DNA of 64,000 bases from Membranipora membranacea (Eukaryota; Bryozoa; Gymnolaemata; Cheilostomatida; Membraniporidae): the NCBI GenBank assembly GCA_914767715.1, contig OU612074.1, positions 6,649,501-6,713,500 of the forward strand. The letters are read 5' to 3'. The notes below the pieces were generated by a model. It did not search any database. It saw only the letters and a list, made by a program, of their open reading frames with translations, and had not been told where the DNA came from. Below are positions 24,077 to 39,000 of this stretch, in pieces; within the stretch, counting starts at the first letter, position 1; every line of letters starts with the position of its first letter. The position numbers and the translations under genes were made by a program.

Positions 24077-27000
24077 ATGAGGAGAATGAGGGCTCTGCTG
24101 GGTGAGTTTTACCATGAGTGTTACAGTACACATCAAGTAGCAACCTATCTGGTCTAAAGACGACTGTTACATCAAACATTTGGTATCATCCAACCCAGTC
24201 CAGTCCATCTAGTAGTGTCCAGTCCAGTTATTACATCAGCTGAGTTCTGTTGCCTCTGGAAAGTATGTTTGTCTCACGATAAACTTTTAAAGACTACGAA
24301 GTTATTGATCAATCATCTCTAGGGTTTGACATTTGATGTCTGGCACCTCAGCTCTTGTTAGATGGCTTTTGAAATCTCTCAGTTTAACTGAGACAAAAAG
24401 AGGTTTTTGGCAGATGGACAGGCTAAAAATCGACAATCTATAAATTTGCCAGGTTTTGCATAAGCAACATAGCATGGCACTTGCCTAAACGAATCTATAA
24501 AACATAAATCTATGAGTCAGTGGTTATCTGAATGAATTCCTTGTCATATATGATCATGGCCTATGTGCCTTCCTTCTTGTAGAAAGTATATGCAACTAAC
24601 CGATCGAAAGTATGCCAATTTATAACCTCAATTAATATAGTGGCAGGCACTTCCACACTTTGCATTTTAATGAGCCGATAATGAGCTACAAAGTCATTGT
24701 CTCTTCTTCATCTGGTGGCTTGTTACCACTCCTCTCTCCATTCTCTGTGGCTGTACATCGGTCAGATAACCAAGACAATCAAACTTTAACCACGTCGCCT
24801 TAATTAGTGAGAGAATTACCCAACACTGTCCTGACCAATCAGTGAAACAGCACCTCTTGCATTATAGCAGTTAATTAAAATTTTGAAGTAATCGGTAGTC
24901 TGAACTTTAAAACGATAGTTGTGTTGAAGTGATATTTTTTCGGCCTTTGAAGTAAGCAATATCTAATGAGCATGTAATTTATCTTGTGACACTGACAATA
25001 GCAAGGGTTTAGTCCCAAAATGGCCCTCGTATAAAAGGCCAGGCCAAAACGGTTGAGGCTCAAAAATTCCCAACCAGATTTATATATTCATCATAAATAG
25101 CAAATAACAAGCAGAAGGATTATGTGAGTTCCGGAAACATAATTGTTGCTTCAAGTTTTACGTTAATGGCCATTATTACAGGATAATGTATTCACAGAAT
25201 AAGATATGCTTACTGTTTGATAACACAGATGATCCCAGGATTAATCGATTATACAAGTGATGGGAGGTATATGACCACAAGTGTAGAGTGAGGGGCTGAG
25301 CTGGCATTATTAAGTAAATACTTCAGAGTTAGTTTGGTGACACCCAAATTAAAAATGGTGCCATGGAATAGGCCCTTTATGTACATGTTGTATCAATGCT
25401 GGTCCAAATTCCATTCCGTCTATCTAATGTGAAATGAATCTTCTTCAGGTATGGTGCTGAATGAGATGCGCTTTGAGAGACTGTACTCCATATTATGTTC
25501 AAAAGTTTTTGGTAATTGCTGTTTTATTATAATAGATATTTCATTGGCAATTTGTAAAACATCTTGTTCTTTTGTTTTTCACTTTCCAGGAGCATTTCTG
25601 GCTGTTATCTGTTTATCAAGGTATGTCATAGCAACAATTTTCATCAATTGTTGACAAACTCTGCTTTTTCATATGCGTTAAGTCTGTCTGAACCTAAATT
25701 GTAACTGCCCTCCGACCTGGCAACAAAGAGTTTCAAATCAGTTCTTTAAACATTCCTCTCCCATGATTTGCAAAATGCCATTACCCAATATTGCCTGCCT
25801 AGAGCAGAGTTGGGTTATTAGCTATTGAGAATTCTATAAGAATCAGTGGCAAAAGATAAAAGAATTATCTTGAAATATTAAATGTCACCTTTTATAAAAG
25901 CTTTACTATATTACAAGGCAAGCTACCTCGTTGATATTTTTTGTAAAACTACTGTGTGATCACAAAATTGTGTTTATTCTTAAGCAATCATTCTTGGTCT
26001 AAATTTTCTGACATTACAATGCATATTTACAGTCAAACACAGGCAGCAAGTAAGTTAAGAAGCTATGAAATCCTGCTTTCATGTTGGTTACTACGGGCTT
26101 CGACTGTACTTTGTATTTTACTTGGCTTTCATGGGGCTACCCATTCTACCTTATTTATTATTATAAGGATCATCCTTTTAAAAATTAACCACTGTTTTTG
26201 AACTGCTTAGTTATTTTTCAGATGCGAGAAATGTTAATTGAAGATTGGGTTTAAGGAACTTTACATCATTTTTATCATCTCCCCTTGTCACTGTTCGAAG
26301 CCTTAACTCATACTTACTCCTTATTTTAGAATGTACGGAGTGCCTGCCTAGTATAACAACATTTTTTGACAATCTACCTACAGTATATGACAATGAGACT
26401 AGCCAAGATGTCGGCAACAGACAATGCAGGTAGGTGGATGCAATATTCTCGTTGTAATACTTTAGCGTGTGCCACTCATCCTTTGGTATTTTGTACGTCT
26501 GTTTGAACTTACCTGCTCTCTGATGTGTCATATGCTTGGGCTAGGCAAGACTCACAATCAGCAATAACAAATTTTAGAGTAAGTAATGTGTTGACAAAAC
26601 GACCACACATGGAATATACTCAGATTAAAATCTCCTGCTTCTCAAAAACATGTTCAATGCTTTCAGAACTGCGTCAGGTATCATCAACTGCTTGTTTGGC
26701 TGTGAGATGGAAAATGGTACTGAGTACAAGGTATTAGATTACATATACACACAGCCAGCAGAGTCTGAAGAGTACAGACTCACCTACACAACTCATGAAT
26801 GGTGGTATCTCAACTGTGATCCAGGTATGATAACTCCTAATAGAAATGAGCTCAAACCCACAATGCATCAGCAAGGGTGTGTGTATGTGTGCATGATTTG
26901 GTCAGGGATCACGCATTAAAAATAGTGCAGATATCATCATGACACCTGTCACACTTTCAAAGGCGTTGCTCTGAATCCCAAGGATTATGAAGCCCACCAG

Positions 27001-30000
27001 GCACCAAATATGCTTGACACATTGATCTAATTAAATAGAAATCTATGATATCCCTCATTAACTTTATTTGCTTTTGAATGGATTAATGAATGGTGAAATT
27101 CTGGTGCTTCAAGTGAGTACGTGAGCTTCTTTGACAAACCTTCAATTGCTTAGCATTCTTTGCTGTTGTCTGATTAAGCGACGGTTGTCATGTGTCCAGT
27201 TCGGTTAACCATTTACAAGCAAAGTGCAGTGGTATGTGATAATTTTACACAATACCAAAGGGTAGGATACACCATAATTGATAAAAAATTTTTTTTAACT
27301 TATACAGAATGTCACATGGCAGACGCTTTGTATTGTGAGAACCTAAGTAAGGCGGAATCTGGTACCTGCAACAACTTAACACAGTGAGCTATTGTTTTTG
27401 ACTCATAGTATTGTCAACTCAGTCACACTGCTTGATTGATAACTCACTTAGTGCCTAAGGGCAGTCTTGCAAGCTAAAGTTCAGCTGTTTAGCACTTTAG
27501 CTTAGCTCTAAAGCCAAACAGTGACGTTCAAACTATTGGTCTATTTTCTGACTGTCAAACAAGAGGACCTTCTTCTTCTAAAACCAGCTCTGCTCCAATA
27601 AAAATGGCTTTGCCTTCCATGAACTGCTATGCAAACAAGTAGATTTTTAGAATAGCATAGCATACATCTTGTTTTATATAATATAGAGAAGTACTCATTT
27701 CCATTAATCAATGTCTATCTTATTTTTACAAGCCAACCATATTCCTTTGATCACTCTGCAGCTTAGGAACTGTGATGCAATAAAATTTGTGAACTTTTGG
27801 GTACACTTTAACATCTAAAGTTATACCTGTCAAACTTTAAACACTGACCTTCCTATTTAGATAGGTCAATCCGCCATGAATAATTCCCAAAATTTCTCAA
27901 GCCTTTGGCCTTTAGTTGAAAGAATATTAGGGAATATAATTAATTCAATGGTGTTTTGCTATGTCATCTCAATTCTCCATGGCACTGATAGCGCCACAAA
28001 CAAATTTATCTATGATTCCTCTTTTATAGGTGGAGAGATTGTGTCAGTGAGGTCACTGAAGGTTATCCCCTTTGTAATACTTCTACATTCTGCCAGGCTA
28101 AGGAGCGATGGCATCACTCCTATAAACTACAACATGAGGTAAGTCTGCTTCAGCTCATGTTAGCGGATCTGAACCCTGTGAGATACGCCCTAGTTTGGAC
28201 ATGTTTGTATGTCATTTAAAGTGACTTGACTCTCTATTGCCTGATTTTGAGTTCTCAAGTTCGTTTTATGAGTAACATCACTGAGTGAGGACAACATTAC
28301 TGTGTTAATGTGGTAGATGTCCTATTTATTTTGTACCAAATACCAAGAGAACCAGACTCACAGCTCAGACTTTCAACAATAGAATAATCATTCACATTAC
28401 TTAGGGATGGATCAAGGAGTTGAGTGTTGAATTAAAAAGTTGAGTCAAGTCAAGTAAAAATCAAGGTCCTACCGAGACTTGAACTCGGATCGCAGGATTC
28501 AGAGTCCTGAGTGCTAACCATTACACCATAGAACCTTTGTGTGCAGCATTGAAAGTTGATAAGAAAATTTGAATAGTATTGCGACATAGGCTAATTGATT
28601 ATAATTAAAAACAAATGTAGTTGACTGAAAAAACATGCATGAAACAACAGGGTGCTTATTATCTAATTGTGTAAGAAAACCATCACTAAGTATGGTACAA
28701 TACGAATTAATCAAAGTACAAACTTAATAAAATAATATTCACCTACTGGTAAAGTGGATAGCCACTTCTCTTTTTTAACATTTGTGTGAACCTACCTTTA
28801 AACCCAAATGTGATGAGATTAGGATTCATGCCTAGCTTTGGCTGGGTGCTAACCCAACAAGTATGAACATATTGTCCTTTCGTTCAGCAAGCCTAACTGA
28901 TGCTAAATTGACAAGCAGATGATCAATGGTTAAAAATATCCAATTTTTAACCAACCTAAATTTGTAATAGGCTCTCATAACTAAATTGATTATGACATAA
29001 AACAGATAGTTGTTTCCTGTGTTGTTCAAATCAAGTCAATCAAGTCAAACATAAGTCGTTGCCCATCTCATCTGTTTAGTCGTTTAAACTGTCAGTGTTT
29101 AGTGCGAAAGTTGGCACACCGCATTCTAGACAGGCGGGGGGGGGGGGGGGGAGGCCCTAAGATCTAGGGATGGCAGGGAGGTACTGCCCTCACTAGAATG
29201 CTAAATATAGTGGCCTATAAGACTATAATAGAGTATTCAATGTAAAAATCAGGTTCTTCAGGATTTCAATTTGATATATACCGTATAATTCTTCCGGTGT
29301 TGCTTTGCTCCTACCCTGAATCTTTGTCTCCCCTGCAACTTTTCTAAACTACGGCCCTGGTAGATCATCTCAACTTACACATCTTACATGTTACTTTATT
29401 TTCTGCAGCTTGCCTGTGCTGACACTACAGACAGTTGTATAACAGAGATGCAGCAGTGCCTTCATAGTCAGTTTGGATATTCTCTGAACTCTTCACAGGA
29501 TTTGCATTACGTCATGTCGTGGGAATTCTTCTACGCTAATACACCCAGTGTGGACAGAGCATCCAGATGCCTGTAAGTACACAAGTGCTTGGTCATTTCC
29601 TCAATATGATTTGAGTCTGGCATTAGTCTGAGCCTGTAAGACTCTTGCACTCCGCCTGACGGCCTCATATGTGTTGCTCTTCGTTTTAATGCCCTTCAGT
29701 TAATTTCAGATGCACAGCCAATCTTCTGAATTTACACAAGTGATTTGTGCTTCGGGATGGGAGGGGTCCAAAGGATGGTTTAAGTAATGGATGGATGGTT
29801 CGTAAATAAAAAAAATATCTGAAAAGTACCAGTTTATTTTCACCATTTTTTGTATCCTTCCTTTAACTAAAGACACGATCAACCCTGAAAATCCTTTCAC
29901 AAACAGATGCGAAAGTTGTCATATTTCCTCACTTCCCATTACTTTCTTTATTATAGAGGGTATGTGACAGCAGAGTTGTGTTTCAATCAGACACAGTGTA

Positions 30001-33000
30001 GTGCTGCTGCTGACCAGACTGATATACTCAGACTAAAGGAACTCTATAAGAGTGGGTATCAGCATTACTGTTACAGCTCTGAGGACCCTTGTGGTGAGTA
30101 AAATACTTTCCTATCATGATACTATGTTATACCAAGAGCCAGCCCTGTATGATACATGCAAAGCCTAACGCAGCCATAGGTGGTCATAAAGGGTAAGGCC
30201 CACATCAATGGCAGGCTGCGGTTATACCCACAATGCATTGTGTATTTCGCATTATGATCTTCATTGTGTTTGCAGTAGAGCGATCTGTATTAATGTCTGC
30301 TTCTAACTAAACGATTTTAATAGGATAGCAGGCTATGTTAAAACAACACATGCCTCTGGTTATATCTTCTACCCAATGAGAAAATCGGACCTTTAGTTCT
30401 CATGTTGGTATCCAAGACGAGGCATGACCTTAAATTAACTTGAAGATTTGATTCTATGGTTAAATACAAGCCTGTGATCGGTTTCAATTAGAATGTGGTT
30501 AGCTGGTTGTTAAAAAGTCATTCAAATAAGATTATCCAACGATCATCAAGATCACTATGAAAAACTCAATTATAGCAACCGCAAGGATTAGGTTACTACT
30601 TTACCATACCTATTGAATAAGTTTTTATGACAACTTTCCGTTGTATGTACTGAGGCTGTTGGTTTGTGGCATTATGTTATTACTCAGCGGTTTTTTAAAG
30701 AGGATGTTGAAATCTGGAAACCAATACGATTGATACAGCTCTTACCATATTATAGTAGCGTCTATAATCTTTGGAATCCAAATCTCGTTCTTACCCTATT
30801 GACAATTTGTTTACCACTAACAACAGGTTAATTGGTCCCTGGACAGGCAACATTAATTGACTGTTAATCCTTCATAAATACCTATTTGAGCAACAACACA
30901 TCAAAATTAAATTAAATTTAATTTATAAAAAAGGTTCATTACTAAAAAATTCATTCATATTGTAGCTGATTTCTCCACGACATCCACCTCTACCACAACA
31001 CCTGCACCTGAGCCAACAACAGCACAGGCTGCGGCGGTCACGGCCACACAAGGCAGTAAGCTACTTAATTCTGTCAATACAATTATTTATACGATTTTTT
31101 GTTGTCGAAAATTATTCATTACAACAATGAGAGTTAGAAAATTGACAGCGTTAGATGGGGCAAGACTTGCTCGTATAGACAGACTAGACCCAAACCTGGT
31201 GGTTTGCAAAATAACCCAGACTGCAACCAAAACCACTATCATTTCATTATGTAAATGATTCTAATTTCAAGAAGCAAACATGCTACCGATCTGTATAAGT
31301 TTGATGTTGCGTCATCAATTGTGGGTAACGTGATAACGGCAGAGGTAGCTATTTACACTACATGTATGTATTTATATAATCTGGTCTGTTGTAATTTGTT
31401 AAGGTTGTGAACTTTGCGATGTGACTGCCTTACAGAGTGTGACACTCTCAAACAGCTACTTAGGATTCAACAGAACTTGGTTTGGACAGAGCACTTGCAA
31501 GTAAGTGTGATCTGTCTTTGATCAGTCTCGATATGCTGTATTTTCAATAAATTGCTTTAAAACATACACCAACGGATATTCATATGCATATCACAAGAAA
31601 ATATAGGTACTGACTAAGATGACGTTCAATGTGATGTCATTGCTTTGATCAGGAAACAACTGATATTGCAAACATTGAAAACTATCACTTTAAAGTTACA
31701 TAGTCACAGCTGGAGTATTGGCGTTAGTTTCTTTTATACACCAGGTTGCATCAATTATGAACTTACAATGTGTACAGAATGGTCTTCATCAGTTTGAACA
31801 GACACCCCAAAACATTGTGTTGTTATGTTTTTTAAATCATAGAAACTATACAGAAGCTTTTGACTGTTACACAAACTGCTCGATAGATGGAATCTATGAA
31901 AATTTGGTAACCAAGGTAACATTTAACAACAAAACTGCTGGACACGAAATACTCGGCCAGCAGAGGTATGAAATGATGTCCCTCCTGAGAACTCAACTAA
32001 TCATCAGCTGCAATCCAAGTGAGTTATCACATACAAACCTTGCCAATGTGTTGGCTCTGATTTACTGATTGACCCATTGGCTAACAAAACTTCCTGGTTT
32101 TATAATGGCTGCTACAACCAATCAACGCCATATACTCCGCCTAGAATCAGCGTATTATTCGAGTAATTGATTTGCAAACCTAAACTTTTAGATAAACTCA
32201 ACAATAAATGCTGTTTGCTAGATACCTTGATTGATGTTTGTGGATCTGGATGTCAAGTTGTTGTATTTTGCTTTTCCAGCATGCCGACATGCAGATCTGT
32301 GGGTTTGTGAGAACTATAACACTGGTGACAATCTCTGTGACCCAGAAGCTTATAACAGGTACTGACAATTTTCTACTCATTTTCTACTCATTATCTACTC
32401 ATTATCCTCTTGATTTACAAAAGATGAGTTCTCTCTTATAGGACATAAAGTAATACATATATGTTTCTATAGAATATGGATGTTGGATTTTGGGACCTGG
32501 ACAGAGAAAAGGGACAAAATATAAATTGAGTTCTTTCCAATGGTCTAGTTCCAGCCAGTTTAGTTCCAATGATGGTCGTGTTCTGACAACTCCAAACTAT
32601 TCATAAATTGTCACACTTTAACATTCTAAACTGAGTTCCATATACAGTGATCTGCGTCGCGTGTGTTGTGTCAATGGAAAATTAGCTTTCATCTATCCAT
32701 AGTAAAATACTAAAGAACATAAAAAGCAATTATTATACACCGGGTTGAATTTCGTGCTGCAGACTGTACATTTTTTGGTTTTAGCTGGCTGTCTTGTTAT
32801 GAGGCAGGAGTGGAAGAACAGCAAAACTGTAACAAAGCCTGCAATGTAGCACAACGTCGTGTTAACTCCTTCAAGGCAATCAGAGAGATAGGCTGTGCTA
32901 TACAGAGTGTGGGAGACTTGTGTGGCCAGGCAGTAATCAGATGCACACATGAGATGTACTCTTATAACTTTAACCTAGAGAGATTCCTCACCGCTGATCT

Positions 33001-36000
33001 TACTACAAATCAATCCTGCGAGTGAGTACACTCACAGAATTTTTGGTTGGACAATAATCTGACCAATCTATTTGCCAGTTTTAAGAAAGCTTATGTTGAA
33101 CCTTGCAGACACACATAATATATTCACATTCATAATGGCTATCCTTGATCTGATGCAACACATAATCACTGTTTCTAACCTTACAATCACTTCGGAATAA
33201 AATTTAATGGCAAACTGAACCATCCGATCGAACAAAATCCTTAACGGAACCAAGCATATTAGTTGAGAAATGGAAGGCTAGCTATAATGACTTATTTCAA
33301 CTATCTTTTGTCAGATATTTTATGCTTGGTACCAAGTGCCTGTTGGGTGATCTGCTGGCGTTTGGACCTGCTGATTCACCTCTAAGCATCAATAGTATCT
33401 GTACTACGGACAATGAAAAAGGTATGTGAAAAATCCGCCAAACCATAGCTAAGCAGCTCTGACGCCACATGATAAATCTGCAATTATGAAGTTTTAAAGA
33501 GGATTAGCGAAAAATATAGGGCATGCTAGCAAATCATCTACAAATACGTAATATATTTCATGATGTCACTTTTTAGAGACTGTTCAAACTCTGGCAGCGA
33601 CCTGGAGAAATCTTTATCATCATGATGAATGTGAGAGCTTAGCCTCAGGTCTTTCCTATCAGGATATTTGTAATATGGAGGCTAACGCTACCGCCCTCAA
33701 TAACAACTCTTCTTCAGGATTAAATACAACCACAGATGCAGTAGTGGAGGAGATTGACAGGGAGCTGGAGGGAGAAGATGGTGAGAATGATAATGATGGT
33801 AAGTTCATGTTTATCAATGAGTATACCTTTCCCTCCCAACCTTTGCCTCTTATAATGCAGCAGTTTACAGCTGGAAAAGAGGACATGCCAATCTTTACTC
33901 TTTGCTTCTAGGTTTAAACCAAGCGTTATCAAAGTCATTATGATGATAAATTCCCTCACCAGTTTTTTGATGTATTTAATTTTAGCATGCCCAGATTTAC
34001 TTGGAGCTGGTTCACCGTGCCCTGATTATCCACTGGAAGGGGAGTGTGGAGATAAGTTTAACAGGTTGGTAGATATAATCACTGGATACCTGTAATGATA
34101 ATCACATAAAGGTACTACAATTGAAAAAATTTTGCATATGCAATCTACTACTACTTGATGTTGGCAATGTGAAGCCCTGAAGTCACAAATTTTACGTATT
34201 CTTTGTTCAGTAGGCTATTTTTGTCATTTCAACAGTTAGAAAAATGGTTTCTGAACTCATACTTGTAACTTTCACAAAAACTCTGGTGTGTTGGAATATT
34301 TCCTTCCAGACTCTTAATCATTGCAGAGCCAGCTATTAGCTATTGCAGCTGCATATGGACCGAGAAATTATTTTTCTTGCAGTACTCTCTTGGATAACGA
34401 TCATTGACAGATAATCTTGCAACTCATCGTTCTTGCTTTACTTTTAGTTGGGTTCAATGCCTGGCAATGAATGAAGTATTCACAAACTGTGAAGGTTTAT
34501 GCACAACTAAGAGACGGAAAGCATTCGCTGACTTTACATATAAATATATGGACTGCACATTCGACAAGTCAGCAGCAAACAATACCTTCTGTTGGCAGCA
34601 CATTGAGGAGAACTGCTTGTTAGGTGAATATCTTTTTGTCTTTTGATTAACGAAGTGATTTTTAAGTACCAAACATAAAGCTTTTTAGTGCATCAAAACT
34701 TCAAATTGATATGATCTCAGAGGTTTCCTCTTTCTTGGTCATTCTGACTTCCTCCTTGGCGTTGTGACACCTTTGTTGTTCTGATTATGATCTCTCTTTT
34801 CATAATCGTAATGACTAAACTTGCACTTAAACTATTTGACAGTAACTTTTAAACTTTGTTAACTATTAAATAATTTAGGCAATGGAGCCAGCGGTCTAGC
34901 GGCGATAGCATCCGCTGATGACTTAGGGACAGTAGCTGACTTGTGTGGTAATATTTCACAGTTTTCATACTGTGTTGCTAGCTCTGTGAATGAGACAAAG
35001 ACTGTCAGTGGTACACCCATTTCCTCACCCTGTGCTAATCAAAAAAGGTAAGGATTAGAACGTCAATGAACAGTTGAAATTATCTTTTTTGGGAATGTGG
35101 CTGAACTGATTGGTTGGTTGAACAATGGATCTGCCTATCAGCTCGGCTTCTGTGCAAAGAATGAGCTTGCAGTACACTAAATGGCAAAGCAGTTAGCTCC
35201 AAATTCTTGTGATCTGGATACCCAAATACGATTCCTTCCTGCGGCAAATTTCAGCTTGATGTCTGCTTATGGAAAAACGAACCAAGAGGTGACCACTCAG
35301 TTTGATCTAGCTCAAGCTCGAAATGCACATTTTTAATTTGATCCACAGTGACCATTCATACAACCAATACTTAGCAGCACAATATCGTGTTTGTTGTGTT
35401 TGCAGCGCTGTAACAAGTACTGTAGAGATTGTAGCTAATGCTTTATCTAATGGTATGTGTGATGATACTAGTCTTTACTTTGTGGAAGCTTGTTCTACAT
35501 CTGCTCAAAACCAAACATCACAGCCGACATCAGGTATGAATGTTCTTGCATGACTACCTAGCACTGACTAGCAAGCTAACCAGTTTTTCCATGCCTGTTC
35601 TCATTAGTTTGCTTTAAATACAGCTGTGCATGTTTTAGCAAATAAATCCATAAATATTCTACATAACTACATACTAAAACGATCCCATAAACTGCATTGC
35701 TTAACAAACAGACTTAGGTCCAACTGCTACTGTACTATATTATAAAAATATGGTTCGCTCATAATATACTAAGATGAACTTGTTCCAATGGATAGCTTCA
35801 AATTTAAATACCTTGATTTTGATATATTATTATAGAATGCGTATTTACATTCACCTCCTCCGAGATGGCAGTATGTGACAGGACACACAATATAGAAGAC
35901 TGTGATATCGGATTTCCAGCCTGGAAGTCATGCGTAGAGACTGCTGCTGGGTCATGTGATGGTGTCTGCACTCAGGCATCACGAGATATGTTTATCAGAA

Positions 36001-39000
36001 CTCTCAGGGTAAGTAGTTCTGCCTTTAAATACAGACAGAGCTCTGATTGGTTACATGGACATTGATCAGAAATGGCCTTTGTATTCAAGCCTCAGGTCAT
36101 CTGTGCAAGTGCTTAAAACATGAGGAGTCAGTTTGGTAATCTTTCTCTAAAGTGTGAGATTTTGTAATTGTAGGGGGAGCTAAAATGCTCACTGAACTCC
36201 ACCACCATCTGTTCACACTTTGCCACCACTTGTGTTGATAATGCAATGATGAACTTTGTGACACTACCAGAATCTACCGAAGCCCAACAAGTCTGCCAGT
36301 AAGTATCTATGTCCTGACCATCCATTACAGGCCCATAGTTGTAGGGAAGGCTAGGATGCCAAACGAAGTGGCCTCAAGTGGAGACTCCATGTCAGATTCA
36401 GCTCATTTGAGACTTTCATATGCTAGTAATATCCCTTAAAATGTTTTGCCTCCCATACCAGTTTTTCCTTTTTTAAAACTACGGCTGTGCATTACACATT
36501 TTTTTGTTTGGAGAATCACCAAAGCAATATAGAAATTCATAGCATTAGTATCAATATACAGATTATATCCTATATTATTAGTGAACGTTTATCACTCATT
36601 TTCATTTTTCCAACATTAGGGCTCTAGTTGATCTGAGAGGTTGCTTTAATAGCTCTGCTACTGGCACACTATCCAATGGACAAAGTACGGTAGAACAGGT
36701 CTGCAGCAGTGAATTACAGTGAGTAAATTGATGTCCCACAGAAATTTTTTTTTCCCCTGTTTTCTAATAAACAGTTACGGTGCCGATCAGTGAAAATTAT
36801 CTACCAGGAGTCATCCTCTTTCTTCATCATTAGAACATAACTCGCTTCGATCATTCACTTTGTGGTCCTAGTTGATCTCAATTTTAATCGAACTTTGTTT
36901 GGTAAACTTCATAGAATCCTGACCAAACTCCAAACCTACCAGTCTTAAATCTTTGCTTTTCCTCCCGGTGTAACAGTCGAAGCTCACTTAGTGGTTGTAA
37001 CCTCAGAGGTTTATACGCAACACCATTGTTAACATGTATATACTGACAGCATTCTCAGCTGATCCTCAGAGGATTGATCAGGGGTTTCAACCTCAGTGCA
37101 GAAGGGCTTGCATGATGTCACATTACTAACATTGATGTGTGTATAAAAACTAATTGAGGATCTGCTTAGTAGTTTGCAACCGCGTCAGTGTGTTTAGACA
37201 ATAAAGGTGATGAATTTCGACAACTGAACTAATGGGAGTACTGATCAGAATACGACAGGCGGTATTTGAACCTCATTGAAATTTATTTAATCCTCGAGAA
37301 ACATGATGTTTTGCAGTGGAATTTTGCTGCAAACCATTTATACCTGATAGGCAGTTTGGGGAGGAGGCTTGGGTCTCGCTATCAAATCTTCTTATGGCAA
37401 GATAATGGGACAGCTATCACTCTAATCTCTAGGCAATGTAGCATGCTTTTAATCTTGTTACTTTCTTTCTTTTACAAAAATAACAAAAGGACCAAACATG
37501 TAAACAGAACCTAATGAATTGGAGTTGTTAATCATACTTGGAGTGAATCAGAAGTTTCAAGCAAAATCAACAATCTGATAATAATTCAATGTGAACATTT
37601 TTTTCACCAGGACTATACAGCTTTATATGGATAAGGTCAGTACATATCACTCACAAGTAGGCTGTGATACTGAGACCTCTAATACTTGGACAGAGCTGTG
37701 TCCAGGTGGTCACGTCAACCATGAGGCTGTACTACCAGGAGTTGTACAACCAGGTGATACAGAGCAAGAAGATGAAGATGATATCAGCCTCCAACCAGCT
37801 AATGCTCTATATGGTGAGTGGCCGCTGTCATTTTTTTATTTTTAGATCAATAAAAAAAAGTGAATAATTGGTTTACATCATCTGTCTGTTTTGTAAGCAT
37901 TGCGTGAATGAGTTAGCCAGACTTCTGATATACCCAAGCCTAGAGAAAGTGCCCAAAAAGATAATTTTTACGATTTTCTTTGACGAGGTAAGGAAAGAAT
38001 AATGGGTAAAAAAACCATACAAGCTTGTTTGACATCCAGTGCCAGAGTTTTATTCTATATTTAATAACATCCGAGTATCCAATGTTCCAAAATTTCTTAT
38101 TTATCAATAGATTTAGAAGGCGTTGCAGCTTCCTGTCCCACCTGTCAGACTCTCTATACAGACATTAACAATATAACCTGTCTGGAGCTGTCAGCTTTGA
38201 TGGATTGTCTTAATGAATACACAACAAACTGTGCCTCCGCTGACCATCAAGAGCAACTTGTGTGAGTAGATTCATACACCATATGGTGTAATTTCGTAGT
38301 ATAGATGCGCTTAAAGGATGAGATTGCAACCTAACTTTTTGCTATATTATCACCTTGAGTGATAAGGAAGGAATAAAAGTGTCATGCTAGATCCATAAGT
38401 GTCTTGCAAAACTGATGATTTGGCTGGTTGAGGCATTTCTACCTCGACCTAACCTACTTGAGTGGACTGACAAAGGTTTGGGACTCGGACATTGAATAAC
38501 ACTGAGTGTATCATTGAGCCAGCTCGCTACACTGCCGTAGCGGTTTAAAGCTTCCCCGTATCAATGATTGTAGAATTGTGTTATCTCTCTTGTAGCAAAA
38601 ATTCTCATGCTCAGAGGCTGTTCAAGAAAGTCTGTGATCCTGTCTGCCCTATGATTGAGTCTAAACAATGTATGGATGGATTTGTGGTGAGTGAAAATAT
38701 AGAAGAAAAGTTCCCTGCTATTCAATAGATGATGCAATCCTATTCTAGACAAATTCGATAATTGTACCAACGGTCTATATTTCAAGTTTTCCATGCCCGC
38801 TGATGGTGATGACAACCTGCAACAAAGTTATTAAACCTTGTTTTGAGTTCTTGTTAAGTTTGGATATCAAAGACTTATTTCCAAAGAATACCAAAGAAAT
38901 ATTTTCCACTGTGTTCTATCGCCACTGATAATGGACAGCCTCAGTAGACATAACCAAGTTATGAAAATTGTAATGTTTTTCTCAGGATGATGAAGGATTT

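Larger units (their letters stand above)
26330..30093 (+). other. Large gene: first block of Cys-rich repeat exons
   Basis: Six exons encode alternating short and long Cys-rich modules. CxxC-type starts (KCTECLPS) pair with a second exon carrying NCLFGCE and WWYLNCDP. The next unit is ECHMADALYCENL followed by WRDCVSEVTEG and LCNTSTFCQA, then LACADTTDSCITEMQQC and LCFNQTQCSAAAD. Helix-rich spacing between Cys recalls four-helix Cys-rich ectodomains such as nematode DUF19, but I cannot show homology. Confidence 0.6.
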
